Shown piece by piece: positions 17,277 to 26,446 of a stretch of DNA of 64,000 nucleotides. A program made the position numbers and the translations under genes. Numbering within the stretch: position 1 is the first letter of the stretch; each line of letters begins with the position of its first letter. The notes under the pieces were generated by a model, which saw only the letters and a list, made by a program, of their open reading frames with translations, made no database searches and was not told the origin of the DNA. Source of the stretch: JAAUUJ01 sp964392245 (GTDB lineage: Bacteria > Cyanobacteriota > Cyanobacteriia > Thermostichales > Thermostichaceae); NCBI GenBank assembly GCA_964392245.1, contig CAYMOX010000019.1, positions 1 through 64,000 of the forward strand. Direction: 5' to 3'.

Positions 17277-19817
17277 CTATTTGATCATGTAAAGCTCCTG
17301 CTTCCCACGGGTGAGGGCCACGTACTTGAGATTTAATTCCTGTTCTGTTTCCCAGTTCTGTTGCTCTGGGCGTTGCAGGGGGAGATACTGGGGCCGATAA
17401 ATGAACACCCGTTCCGCCTCCAATCCCTTGGCCTTGTGCACTGAGGTTAAAACCACCGCTTCCCGTTTCTGGGCAAACTGGGCCTGGATCTCGCTGCAGA
17501 ACTCCTGCAAAGAATCGGATTCACTGACACGGTACAAGGTGCGCAGAATGCCAGCCTGAGTTTTCTGGGCCTCCAGTTCCTCCTCAATCTCGGTGGGATC
17601 GCCAGACTTTTTAGAAATGGTTTGGAGTTGCTGGTTTTCATACTGTTGTAAAAATTTGAGAAAGCGAGAAAACTCAAACTCTGGTATCTGGGCAATTTTT
17701 TGAGTCATGCCCACCAGCGTGTTTCCCAGATCGGCCCCGCGCAGCTGCGCCGGAACTCCCTTGCGCACCAGTTGAATGCAGAGCTGCACCAGGGGTCCAT
17801 TCAGGCGACAAAGAATCATATCGCCCTCGCGCAAATGCTCTGCCAGTTCTGCTTCTCGGACCGTGCCCACCAATCCAGCTGGGGCATGGGGCCACGCCTC
17901 AATATGAGGGACCAGATCACGGGCCAGATCCAGGTGGCTGACAGGACAGCGATAGCAAATGGAAAGGGGGAGTTCTGCGGGCTGTACCCGTTGCTTGATC
18001 TTCTCCACACTCTGGGAATCTGCCCCCGTAAAGCCATAGATGGCCTGCTTGGGATCCCCCACAAATAAAATCCGTCCTCCTGGTTTGCGGCATTTGAGAA
18101 TCAACTCCAGCTGGCAGGCGTTAAAATCCTGGCATTCATCGGCAAAGATCCATTCAAACTGAGTCACCTCCAGATCCAGAGCAACAGGAAGCCAGATCAT
18201 ATCCGTGAAATCAATCACCCCCTCCTTCAGCGCCTGTTCCTGACCCATTTTTAAGATCTGCCGGATCTCCACCAGGCCCCATTCCGGAATCGAGAGGCTG
18301 TAGTGATCACACATGGCCTGCAGAGCTCGCAGATCGGCGGCATCGGTGAGGGTGAGGCGACAGAAGTCCACCGCCTGCTTCAGGGTGTCCACATCCCCCC
18401 CAAAGCCTCGAGGTAACTCCGGTTTAGCTCCAGAACGTCCCCGTTGCTCCCAGGCTTGCCGTTGTTTTTGATGCTGCTCCCGCATTTGAGCAATCCGCTT
18501 GCGGATCAGGCGGTGGTATTTGTAGTCATCCTTTTCGGTCTTGCCCAGAGCTTGATTCACCATCTTCAACCCCAGGGAGCTGAGGGTGCGGGCATCCATG
18601 CGTCCTGCCAGCTTCTGCTCTAGCTCCGCAGCAATGTCCACATTAAACGCGACAAAAATAGCCTGCCGTGATCTCACCAGCTGGGCTGACTGTACCAGTG
18701 TGGTGCTCTTGCCTGATCCTGCCACCGCCGTCACCAACCCGTCCCCACTCCCAGCGCGGACAAATTCATAGATGGCCTGCTGGTAGACAGAAGGTTCAAA
18801 GGCGGCTTTTTTGCCAGCAGGTCGGGGGCGGGATCGATCCACCACCGGGGGCAGCTCCTGCAACACGGGCTCTCGCTCCTGCCGCCGAGCCATCTCCAGG
18901 GCCTCCGCCTGGGTCCACTGGGGTTGCAGCTCCAGATCCGGCACAGCCACGAAAGGGTCCCGGAGAGAGGGATCTTGAGTTAAATCTGCCAGGACCGCCA
19001 CCACCTGCTTGATACAGCTCTGGGGTTGCCGGATCACCTGCGCCTCCGTGAATCGGATCACCACCCAGCCGCGCTCACGAAAATGATCATTGCGGGCATC
19101 GTCATGCCCCTGAAAGTGGGTGGGCTTCTGCTCCTTGAGGGTGTAGGGTTCGTCAATCTCAATATCGATCAGGATCCTGGAGCCCTTGAGGGGGTAGGTG
19201 AGGGTGATGTCGGGCGTGTAGGGACGTTTGTAGTCGGCAGAAAATTCCACATAGGGCTGCTTGCTCACTTTCCCTGGAAAGGCTTTTTGCAGCTGCTGAA
19301 AGAACCAGGCCTCTGAGGCCCCCTGAGTGGGCCAGGATTGTAGATCATGTTCTCCGTCCGGACCGCGAGCCTCGGTCAGGGCTTGCCAGCGCCGTTCCGC
19401 CCGATAGACCCGCAACCCTTCTGGGGTTTGTCGAAACTTTTCCTGAGCGGCATGGGCCTGTCTGGCTGTTTCATACTCCTGCAACTGCGCCTGATAGCGG
19501 GCCAGATCCTGCTCATGCACTTGTAGCCGTCGCGGATAGGTTTGCCGCTGCCACCCCGCCAGTCCTGCAATGATCACAGCACTCACCCCCAGGACAACCC
19601 CACCCCAAAGGAGGGAGATCAGCAGCAAACCCAGACCGATCCCCCCACCCACCAGGGCAGGGATCAGGAACGCACGCACATTCACCACAGTCGGAGCGGG
19701 ATCTGGGGGTTCGGGAGGAGATACCGAAAAAGGGCTCGGATCCGGCAGGGCCATGTCCGCCTTCTGGAGCGCATAGGGATAAAGAATGATGGGATAGTGA
19801 GGCCTGTCAGCAGGCAT
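17277..19817 (-). CDS. membrane-anchored nuclease-SF1 helicase fusion
   Basis: An 846-residue protein with an unusual order. Residues 46-88 form a membrane hairpin (FLIPALVGGGIGLGLLLISL and following), and 95-130 a charged coiled coil. Residues 165-262 look like a DUF559/Vsr-type PD-(D/E)XK nuclease: E169, PYTPDI with D203, LIDIEIDEPY with E220, then RNDHFRERGWVVIRF. Residues 340-846 are a UvrD/Rep-like SF1 helicase: Walker A AVAGSGKST (364-372), motif II DECQD (560-564), VGDPKQAIYGFTGA (586-599), SVHKAKGLE and YVALTRGKQELY. It is on its own, 56 bp from pilJ's stop. A role in DNA uptake, processing or defence at the membrane is conjecture. An alternative start is the Met at residue 22. Confidence 0.75.
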   Translation of the reverse strand: MPADRPHYPIILYPYALQKADMALPDPSPFSVSPPEPPDPAPTVVNVRAFLIPALVGGGIGLGLLLISLLWGGVVLGVSAVIIAGLAGWQRQTYPRRLQVHEQDLARYQAQLQEYETARQAHAAQEKFRQTPEGLRVYRAERRWQALTEARGPDGEHDLQSWPTQGASEAWFFQQLQKAFPGKVSKQPYVEFSADYKRPYTPDITLTYPLKGSRILIDIEIDEPYTLKEQKPTHFQGHDDARNDHFRERGWVVIRFTEAQVIRQPQSCIKQVVAVLADLTQDPSLRDPFVAVPDLELQPQWTQAEALEMARRQEREPVLQELPPVVDRSRPRPAGKKAAFEPSVYQQAIYEFVRAGSGDGLVTAVAGSGKSTTLVQSAQLVRSRQAIFVAFNVDIAAELEQKLAGRMDARTLSSLGLKMVNQALGKTEKDDYKYHRLIRKRIAQMREQHQKQRQAWEQRGRSGAKPELPRGFGGDVDTLKQAVDFCRLTLTDAADLRALQAMCDHYSLSIPEWGLVEIRQILKMGQEQALKEGVIDFTDMIWLPVALDLEVTQFEWIFADECQDFNACQLELILKCRKPGGRILFVGDPKQAIYGFTGADSQSVEKIKQRVQPAELPLSICYRCPVSHLDLARDLVPHIEAWPHAPAGLVGTVREAELAEHLREGDMILCRLNGPLVQLCIQLVRKGVPAQLRGADLGNTLVGMTQKIAQIPEFEFSRFLKFLQQYENQQLQTISKKSGDPTEIEEELEAQKTQAGILRTLYRVSESDSLQEFCSEIQAQFAQKREAVVLTSVHKAKGLEAERVFIYRPQYLPLQRPEQQNWETEQELNLKYVALTRGKQELYMIK

Positions 19818-19872
19818 GGATCAACCCTCGTGTGGTGGAGACAGCAGCAAGCCACCGTCGATCTGGGCAAGG

Positions 19873-22539
19873 TCAGTGGGTTTCTAGCAGCTGTGCTTCC
19901 CGATCAGCTGTTTCAATCTGGAAGCGGGATACCGATTGCTGCAGCGTCTGCACCTCCGTCACCAGATCCTGGAGAACCGACACAATCCCCTGGGCTTCAT
20001 GGGAGGTGTTTTGGGCAATGGTTGTCACGTAGGCAATCGCCTCATTCACCTGCTGAGAGACCTCCGCCTGCGTCTCGGTAGCACTGGATACGGTGGTCAG
20101 GAGTCCATCAATTTGCTGGTTAATATGCAGCAACTCCTTGAGCCGCTCCTGGGTCTGGTTGATCAGTTGGGTTCCGGTCACCACCTGAGCGGTGCTGGTT
20201 TCCATCCCCTGCAGGACTCCCGCTGTATCCTCCTGGATGCCCGCGATCAGGTGTTCAATCTCATGGGCAAAATCATTCACCTGAGATGCCAGTCGTCGGA
20301 CCTCATCCGCAATCTGGCGGAACCCCTGACCATGCTCACCCGCACGGGCCGCCTCCAGAGCCGCATTAAAGGCCAGCAGGTTGGTGCGATCGGCAATGCC
20401 AGCAATGATAGCCACAATTTGGGAAATCTCTTGGGAGGATTCGGCCAGTCGCTTGATCTGTTTGGCGGTGTCGGCGGTGGAACTGCGCAGGGTCTCCATG
20501 TTGGTCACGGTGTCCACAATGACGGCATCCCCCTGGCGGGCCAATTCTGCCCCTCGCTGAGCAATCTCTGCCGCCTGTCGAGCCGATGCTGCCACCTGCA
20601 GGGTGGAGGTGAGGTTGTTTTCCACCAGCTCCAGGATGCGATTCAGTTCTGCTGCCTGGGCCAGGGCGTTGGGAGACAGCTGACGGGCAGAAGTCTCACT
20701 CTGCTGCACCATGCGGGTCACCTGATCCACGACGGTGCGGGCCTGGGTGGCCAGCTGCCGCAAACTGCGGATCGTGGCATTGAAGGCATCGGCAATCGAA
20801 CCCACTTCCCCTTCGGTCACAGCAGCATGGACGGTCAGATCCCCCCGCTGGGCCCCTTCAATATCGAGGAGCAGCTTCACCACGCCCTCCTGCAGATCCT
20901 CTCGCAGTTGCCGTTGCTTTCTGGCCTCCTCCTGGCGCTGGGCGATCTCTGCCTCCAGGGCGGCATCCGCCTGTGCAATGTTTTCCGCCATATCGTTAAA
21001 GGAGCGGGCCAGCTGCCCGATCTCATCCGTGGAGAGCACATCCGCCCGCACACTGCGGTCCCCCTGAGAGAAGGCTCGAGCCGTCTGCCCCAACTTCAAC
21101 AGGGGCTGGGTAATCGATCGGCCCAAAAAGATGGCCAGAAGCACATGCAGAATCACCACTCCAGCACTAACGGCCACCAGCTTGACCAGAGCCCGCTCTA
21201 ACAGGCGATCCAGTCCAGATTCCGGCGTACCCCGCACCAGGAGTGCCTGAGGATCGGCAGGTGTTACCTCCACCGTCGGCCCCATATCCTCAGCAATCAC
21301 CTGGTTGGGTAAGGCCACCGCCGCCACCGTGTACCAGCGATCCCCCAGGGGCAGGCGATCAATCTTCGGCTGACGGCGAGGATCCTCGGCTGCAGCTTGC
21401 AGCAGCTGACGACTGGCTTCTACCTCAGGCAGCGGGACTAGAGTCTCGGGCAGACCTTCTGCCCCTTGATAAGCCGACAGCACCAACTGGCTTCCCTCCT
21501 CCCCATACGAGTAGACGCCACTATAGCCACCATTCACCCGCAGATCCGTCTCCCCCACCTGATCGCCAAAGGTCTGGAGAGTTTGTTCCAGCCAGCCGGG
21601 ATTCCCATCGACCCTGGAGCCCGCCACCAGAGCCCCCAGCACCTCTCCCGTTTGCGGATCCTCCACTGGCTGAGCGATCAGGCGCACCAACACAGGGGTA
21701 GTGGACTCGGCTGCGACCATCCCGGGGGGCAGCTCTTCAGGATTGAGCAGACTGGTGGAACGCACCTGTTGAGGAAATGACAGCACCTTGGAGACCACCC
21801 CACTTGGATCCAGACGCGTTTGTGGAGGCAAGGGTTGGCTACTGGCCAGAACCCGTTGATCCGGACCCACCAGCGCCAGGAAGTCCTGCTGTTGAGCCTG
21901 GGCCTCCTGTTGGAGCGCCTGGTCCACCTGGGCCTGCATCGGGGCCGTATCCCCTATCCCCTGAGCCAAAGACTGGGTCAATCCCACGATTAGGGAACCC
22001 ATCGCCTGAGACCGTAGACTGGCCCCCAGCCGATCCATCTGACTGTTGTAATTGGCTTCCATGACTGCCAACTCTGAGCGGGCCTGATTGCGCAACTGAT
22101 CCCGCAGACTCTGGCTGATCAGGGTTGATCCCGTCACCACCAGCCCCAGGACCAGCACCTCAAACATGGCCAGACCCACCAGTTGTTTGGTGTTAATGGA
22201 GAGGTTACTAAACCAGTCGGTTGGGACCGTAGGGCTAGCAGCCCCAGATCTAGGCCCTCCCCCTCTGCTGACAACGGTAGACGAGGAGGTCTGAGGGGTC
22301 TGTCTTGCTCGCCCCAGGTTATCGAGGGCTTTTTGGGCAATGGCCCCATAGGTTCCCTCCGGATCAGCGGCCACAATTCGCTCGTAGATCTGAATGGCAA
22401 GGGTGATCTCCCCATTCTGTTCATGGTGATTGGCTGCCAGGATTTCCGACATCAGATCCGTCAAGGGAGGCACCGTCACCCCCTTTGAGGGACTTATCTC
22501 AGGGGTTTCAGGGGGAGATAGGTGATCAGAAGCAGTCAT
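19873..22539 (-). CDS. pilJ: methyl-accepting chemotaxis protein, PilJ-like
   Basis: An 888-residue transducer and last gene of the pilGHIJ-type operon. Residues 28-78 form a helical TPR-like segment, uncommon in ordinary MCPs. A first membrane segment at about 118-140, a large extracytoplasmic sensor and a second membrane segment near 445-468 follow, then HAMP (about 470-525, with DEIGQLARSFNDMA). A second HAMP-like helix pair and the signalling hairpin come next, with the conserved tip AFNAALEAARAGEHGQGFR. There is no GAF/phytochrome domain, so it resembles Synechocystis PilJ (Tax3) rather than the photoreceptor PixJ. Its ATG overlaps the CheW stop by 4 bases. The expected role is control of type IV pilus motility. 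Confidence 0.85.
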   Translation of the reverse strand: MTASDHLSPPETPEISPSKGVTVPPLTDLMSEILAANHHEQNGEITLAIQIYERIVAADPEGTYGAIAQKALDNLGRARQTPQTSSSTVVSRGGGPRSGAASPTVPTDWFSNLSINTKQLVGLAMFEVLVLGLVVTGSTLISQSLRDQLRNQARSELAVMEANYNSQMDRLGASLRSQAMGSLIVGLTQSLAQGIGDTAPMQAQVDQALQQEAQAQQQDFLALVGPDQRVLASSQPLPPQTRLDPSGVVSKVLSFPQQVRSTSLLNPEELPPGMVAAESTTPVLVRLIAQPVEDPQTGEVLGALVAGSRVDGNPGWLEQTLQTFGDQVGETDLRVNGGYSGVYSYGEEGSQLVLSAYQGAEGLPETLVPLPEVEASRQLLQAAAEDPRRQPKIDRLPLGDRWYTVAAVALPNQVIAEDMGPTVEVTPADPQALLVRGTPESGLDRLLERALVKLVAVSAGVVILHVLLAIFLGRSITQPLLKLGQTARAFSQGDRSVRADVLSTDEIGQLARSFNDMAENIAQADAALEAEIAQRQEEARKQRQLREDLQEGVVKLLLDIEGAQRGDLTVHAAVTEGEVGSIADAFNATIRSLRQLATQARTVVDQVTRMVQQSETSARQLSPNALAQAAELNRILELVENNLTSTLQVAASARQAAEIAQRGAELARQGDAVIVDTVTNMETLRSSTADTAKQIKRLAESSQEISQIVAIIAGIADRTNLLAFNAALEAARAGEHGQGFRQIADEVRRLASQVNDFAHEIEHLIAGIQEDTAGVLQGMETSTAQVVTGTQLINQTQERLKELLHINQQIDGLLTTVSSATETQAEVSQQVNEAIAYVTTIAQNTSHEAQGIVSVLQDLVTEVQTLQQSVSRFQIETADREAQLLETH

Positions 22540-23162
22540 AGCAGCGTATCCTTCCTCAGGGATTCAACAGGGAGCAGCGGTGGGGCTTGAGAGACCGCAG
22601 AGGCATGCTGATGGGGCTCCTCCTGCAAAAGGGTAAAGAGAGCAGGGGGATTGAGCAGAGCAATTCGGACGCGATCGGGGGTGGGGGCGCCGGAGGGAGA
22701 TGACTCCAGACTGGTCACCCCATCGAATCCCGAGCAGCGCAAGACGAGTCCATCAAAGAGGCGGCGGATCTCTGGTTTCAGTTGCTGGGGCAACGGATGC
22801 AGCTGCGTGGCAGAAAGGCTGTAGATCCCCTCTAATTCAGACACAATACAGGCAAGGCGACGCAGGCGGGGGCGCTCCCGCTCCCCAGTGGGCTCTGAAA
22901 CCCGCAGGACTGCTGCTAAGAGCGAGGCCGGTGTTGTCGTCAGGGGATTGGCCGTCATGGCCAGATACTGACTCAGATCAAACACCCACACCAAAGCCCC
23001 TTTTTGATTGATTACCCCCAAAAACGCAGGCGGTACACCCGGAATGGGACAGACGCGCTGAGGATTGAGACGCAGCACAGACTCCACCGTTTCCAGTGGA
23101 ATGGCCAAACGCACCGATCCGGCCAGGCGCACCCCAAAATATTCCTGAGCAGGCATGGTCAT
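22536..23162 (-). CDS. pilI: CheW-like adaptor, PilI-type
   Basis: A 208-residue CheW-domain protein that would bridge the PilJ-like receptor to a CheA kinase. The N-terminal beta-barrel is clear: YFGVRLAGSVRLAIPLETVE, PGVPPAFLGVINQKGALVWV (the CheW core motif) and VSELEGIYSLSATQLHPLP. It is about 50 residues longer than a minimal CheW, the extra length lying in internal loops and the C-terminus. It sits 15 bp after pilH and overlaps the pilJ start (ATGA), indicating coupled translation. Confidence 0.85.
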   Translation of the reverse strand: MTMPAQEYFGVRLAGSVRLAIPLETVESVLRLNPQRVCPIPGVPPAFLGVINQKGALVWVFDLSQYLAMTANPLTTTPASLLAAVLRVSEPTGERERPRLRRLACIVSELEGIYSLSATQLHPLPQQLKPEIRRLFDGLVLRCSGFDGVTSLESSPSGAPTPDRVRIALLNPPALFTLLQEEPHQHASAVSQAPPLLPVESLRKDTLL

Positions 23163-23177
23163 CAGGGCCTTTCCTCC

Positions 23178-23543
23178 TTAGCTGGCATAGCGAAGTGCAG
23201 TTTCCAGGAGCTGCTTGGGAGCAAAGGGTTTGCTGATATAGGCATTGCCCCCCTGACGCAAGGCCCAGAACCGATCGGATTCCTCGTTGCGGTGGGAGCA
23301 GAAGACAACTGGAATCTTTTGCAGATGAGGGGTTGCCCGGATCAGGCGGCAGAGCTCCAGTCCACTCCGATCGGGCATGACAATATCGAGAACGATCAGA
23401 TTGGGCTGAGGATGAGCCTCCAGCCATTGCCAGGCGGACTCCACATTGTCGGCGAGCGCCACTTCAAACCCGGCCTGCGTCAATAGGGCCGCGATCAGCT
23501 TCCGCTCTGATTCCACATCCTCTACCACAAGCACCGTCTTCAT
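23178..23543 (-). CDS. pilH: CheY-like response regulator, PilH-type
   Basis: A 121-residue single REC domain. VLVVEDVESERKLIAALL gives the acidic pair, LIVLDIVMPDRSGLEL the phospho-acceptor Asp (about 53), VVFCSHRNEESD the usual Thr/Ser position (Ser) and KPFAPKQLLE the conserved Lys. There is no output domain, as in PilH or CheY proteins that act directly on pilus motors or as phosphate sinks. It lies 38 bp downstream of the PatA-like gene in the same operon. Confidence 0.88.
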   Translation of the reverse strand: MKTVLVVEDVESERKLIAALLTQAGFEVALADNVESAWQWLEAHPQPNLIVLDIVMPDRSGLELCRLIRATPHLQKIPVVFCSHRNEESDRFWALRQGGNAYISKPFAPKQLLETALRYAS

Positions 23544-23581
23544 AGGACATCACTGTTGATACGATGATCGAACCGGCTAAC

Positions 23582-24787
23582 TCATTCCTCCAGAGGTACC
23601 CCCTGTTGTGGACGGTCCTGGGCCATTTTCTGCACCACCTGGAGGAGACGCTCCGGATCAAAAGGTTTGGTGAGATACTCCGTAACGCCCAACATGCGGG
23701 CTTGCAATCGATCCAGCAAGCCATCGCGGCCCGTCAACATCACAATCGGAATTTCCCGCAGTTGCTTAGACTGGCGCAGCATCCGACTGAGCTCATAGCC
23801 ATCAATCTCGGGCATATTGACATCCATCAGGATCAATGCCGGTCGATGGCGAACCAGAGCGGTCAGGGCTTGAGAAGGTTCGGTAATGCTGAGAACGTCA
23901 TAGCCCACCGACTGCAGGGTTAATTGCACCTGACGGTGAACGGTTTTGCTGTCATCAATACAGGCAATCACCGTGCGGCGTTCGGCTTCTTTGAAGGGAA
24001 GCACCTTGATGGTATCGGCCATCACCAGCGGATGCAACCAGGTGGCCACCACCAGCGGATCCGTTTTTAAGGTGTGGGCGATCTCGTAGAGGGTAATCTT
24101 CTGACTGAGCAGGCGAATGCAGGCGGACATCTGCTGAGAGCGAATCATCTCCGCCACCACCGGTTCGGGATGGGTTTGGGACTGCTCCCAGTGTTCACAG
24201 AAGTGATCCATCCTTTGATTGTTGAGGTCCAGGCGGGCAAACGCCGAAGGAAGCTGCGGGCGCACCTGTTCCCAGCGGCGCATCACGGCTTTGACGGAAC
24301 CAATCACCTCCAGCACCGGGACCGACAGAACCATCGGATCCGGCTGATCGCCCTTGCGAAACTGGAGGGTGGCCCGATTCACCGCAATGGCTTGAGCTAA
24401 AGCTTCCTGACTACAGCGCAGCAGCAGACGGCGTAACTCCTCCAGAGGAAAGCGACCGGATCGACACCACTGACAGAGATGAATATATTCACTTTTGTGG
24501 GGATGATCTTCCACCTGCAGCTCCGCCAGGTCGATCTTGGGGCTGAAGCGTTGCATTAGGTAGGGCAACCGGACCTCTTTACCCATGCTGCTTGTGGCAT
24601 AGGTCAGGCGTTCGCTAGTGACATAGACCTGCCAACTGACGGAGGCATCCTCCTGATCCTGAATAGTTAAGCTCCCTGTGATTCCACGGTTGGCAACTTC
24701 TTGAAGAATCTTGATGGGAGGAGCCTGATTTCTGGACTTCCCCCCTGTCCCAACCGATGTATCGGAAGCAACAGAGTAGCGGGTCAT
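23582..24787 (-). CDS. pilG: PatA-like response regulator, PilG-type
   Basis: A 401-residue response regulator, first gene of the chemosensory operon. The N-terminal region (about 25-130) resembles the PATAN/DUF4388 domain of cyanobacterial PatA-family regulators (GSLTIQDQEDASVSWQVYV). A helical middle part follows. The C-terminal REC domain at about 270-390 has IACIDDSKTVHRQVQ (acidic pair), LILMDVNMPEIDGYELS (phospho-Asp), IVMLTGRDG and YLTKPFDPERLL. This order matches Synechocystis PilG (slr1041) and PixG. The PilJ partner without a GAF domain favours PilG. It is divergent from queA, separated by 253 bp. Confidence 0.8.
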   Translation of the reverse strand: MTRYSVASDTSVGTGGKSRNQAPPIKILQEVANRGITGSLTIQDQEDASVSWQVYVTSERLTYATSSMGKEVRLPYLMQRFSPKIDLAELQVEDHPHKSEYIHLCQWCRSGRFPLEELRRLLLRCSQEALAQAIAVNRATLQFRKGDQPDPMVLSVPVLEVIGSVKAVMRRWEQVRPQLPSAFARLDLNNQRMDHFCEHWEQSQTHPEPVVAEMIRSQQMSACIRLLSQKITLYEIAHTLKTDPLVVATWLHPLVMADTIKVLPFKEAERRTVIACIDDSKTVHRQVQLTLQSVGYDVLSITEPSQALTALVRHRPALILMDVNMPEIDGYELSRMLRQSKQLREIPIVMLTGRDGLLDRLQARMLGVTEYLTKPFDPERLLQVVQKMAQDRPQQGVPLEE

Positions 24788-24959
24788 GAGAGGAACACCT
24801 GGTGAGAAGATTGAAGAATTACAGGCAGAAATTGAGATAAATTATACCTTAGTTTACGAAAAAATGGACGTATTGAGACTGGATCGAGGGGCTTGGGTTG
24901 GCGGTCCCGCAGAAGCACTTATTTGGTGTGTTAAGGATTACATCAAAGAGCAAGAGTAG
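24786..24959 (+). CDS. possible small protein, 57 aa
   Basis: An open frame in the gap between pilG and queA, running from an ATG at 24786, which overlaps the pilG start on the other strand, to TAG at 24957-24959. The product has an acidic, helix-prone start (KIEELQAEIEINYTLVYEKM) and ends GGPAEALIWCVKDYIKEQE. An internal ATG at 24864 would give about 31 residues. There is no clear Shine-Dalgarno. It fits no family I know; it may be chance in a promoter region, though its length in AT-rich DNA is somewhat notable. Confidence 0.25.
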   Translation: MRGTPGEKIEELQAEIEINYTLVYEKMDVLRLDRGAWVGGPAEALIWCVKDYIKEQE

Positions 24960-25040
24960 GGATCTGGGGTTGAGGTCCCTTTCCTCACCTAAGATGAGAT
25001 GAAGAAAACATTAAAGACTTCAGTCTAAGCAACTCCTGCT

Positions 25041-26126
25041 ATGCCTCACCCTGTTCAACAGGCTGCTGATGGAGATGATTTGACCGCCTCCTATGGTTAC
25101 GATCTCCCGCCCGCCCAGATTGCCCAGACACCCGTTCACCCTCGCGATCAAGCCCGCATGCTGGTGGTCACTCCCTCACAGCACTACCACAGTTGTTTTA
25201 CCGATCTACCCCGGTGGTTACACCCTGGGGATCTCCTGATTTTGAATGACACCAAAGTGATCCCTGCCCGTCTGTATGGTCGGAAGAGCAGTGGAGCCCG
25301 CATCGAAACCCTGCTCCTGGAGCAAGTGGATGACCTCACCTGGCTGGCGTTGATAAAACGAGGACGGCGGCTCAAATTGGGAGATCGGATTGTCTTTGCC
25401 ACCAACCTTGAGGCGGAGGTGGTGGGTGTGGATCCAGCATCCGGCGGGCGTCTGCTTCGCTTTATCTGGCCCGATGAACTCTCTTTCCCCGCGTTATTGG
25501 AGCAATTGGGAGAAATTCCCTTCCCTCCTTATATTCAGGACCGCAGTACCGATCCAGACGAGTACCAGACGGTCTGGGCCACTCATCCCGGCTCAGTGGC
25601 TGCCCCCACCGCAGGGCTGCATTTCACCATAGATCTTCTCCACAGGCTGACGAACCAGGGGATCCAAACCGCCACCCTCACCCTAACCATTGGCCTGGGC
25701 ACATTTCGCCCGGTGGAATCAGAGCGCGTGCAGGACCATCAAATTCATCGGGAATGGATGACGGTGCCGGACGCAACCGTGGCTAAGATTCTGGAAACCC
25801 AAACTGGAGGTGGACGGGTGATCGCGGTGGGAACAACGGTGGCCCGTGCTCTGGAAACGGCGGCCCAGACCGGAATTCTCCAGCCCTGGCGCGGGAAAAC
25901 CGATCTCTTCATTTATCCTGGCTACCGCTGGCGGCTGCTGGATGGCCTGATCACCAACTTCCACCTTCCCCGCTCCAGTCTCCTGATGCTGGTGAGTGCC
26001 CTGATTGGGCGGCACCGTCTTCTCCAGCTCTACACTGAGGCAATACAGCAGCAGTACCGCTTCTATTCCTTTGGGGATGGCATGCTGATCCTGCCAGACG
26101 ACATTCAGGCGCAGGCTCGAGGCTGA
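25041..26126 (+). CDS. queA: tRNA preQ1(34) S-adenosylmethionine ribosyltransferase-isomerase
   Basis: A 361-residue QueA, which transfers the ribosyl part of S-adenosylmethionine onto preQ1 at the wobble base of GUN-anticodon tRNAs to make epoxyqueuosine. Diagnostic stretches are YDLPPAQIAQTPVHPRDQAR at the N-terminus, HPGDLLILNDTKVIPARLYG, EIPFPPYI, GSVAAPTAGLHFT with the catalytic region, and the C-terminal ITNFHLPRSSLLMLVSAL. All parts are present and the length is normal. It converges with the DUF3134 gene, 14 bp apart. Confidence 0.95.
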   Translation: MPHPVQQAADGDDLTASYGYDLPPAQIAQTPVHPRDQARMLVVTPSQHYHSCFTDLPRWLHPGDLLILNDTKVIPARLYGRKSSGARIETLLLEQVDDLTWLALIKRGRRLKLGDRIVFATNLEAEVVGVDPASGGRLLRFIWPDELSFPALLEQLGEIPFPPYIQDRSTDPDEYQTVWATHPGSVAAPTAGLHFTIDLLHRLTNQGIQTATLTLTIGLGTFRPVESERVQDHQIHREWMTVPDATVAKILETQTGGGRVIAVGTTVARALETAAQTGILQPWRGKTDLFIYPGYRWRLLDGLITNFHLPRSSLLMLVSALIGRHRLLQLYTEAIQQQYRFYSFGDGMLILPDDIQAQARG

Positions 26127-26140
26127 TGGATCAACGGCAC

Positions 26141-26356
26141 TTAATCATCATCATCAAAGTCGCCAAACTCCTCATCCCCGATCAGATCATCGATATCTTC
26201 AATATCCTCTTCCGCCAGAGGTGCTGCGGGCTCAGGTGCTTGTTCGATCAAACGCCCCTGCTTGCGCATCCAGTCAAGAATCGACATGCTGTCTTTGGAG
26301 GGAATAATGGTGGCCTTACGGTTACGGGGTTCTTCCCGCAGAGACGGGTTTTGCAT
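26141..26356 (-). CDS. DUF3134-family small acidic protein
   Basis: A 71-residue cyanobacterial protein of the DUF3134 type. The N-terminus is basic (LREEPRNRKATIIPSKDS), followed by a conserved hydrophobic SILDWMRKQGRLIE. The last 25 residues are almost all Asp/Glu (EEDIEDIDDLIGDEEFGDFD), probably disordered. Function is not known to me; the family appears restricted to cyanobacteria. The strong charge split suggests binding to nucleic acid or a basic partner, which is only a guess. Confidence 0.75.
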   Translation of the reverse strand: MQNPSLREEPRNRKATIIPSKDSMSILDWMRKQGRLIEQAPEPAAPLAEEDIEDIDDLIGDEEFGDFDDDD

Positions 26357-26446
26357 ACCTGAGCCTTAAAATGGAGGAGAATAACTAGAGCTTGATTAGC
26401 ATAGCCCACCTTATCTCAGGTCACCAAGATCTGGAGGTGGGGACCT

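Noticed and set aside
19936..21201. A 421-codon open frame on the plus strand.
   Set aside because: It lies fully opposite the pilJ gene, and its translation is rich in Leu, Gln, Gly and His with no domain. It is an antisense shadow of a well-supported MCP.
19873..22539. Calling the MCP PixJ (phototaxis receptor).
   Set aside because: No GAF/phytochrome domain or chromophore Cys motif is present; the sensor is extracytoplasmic.
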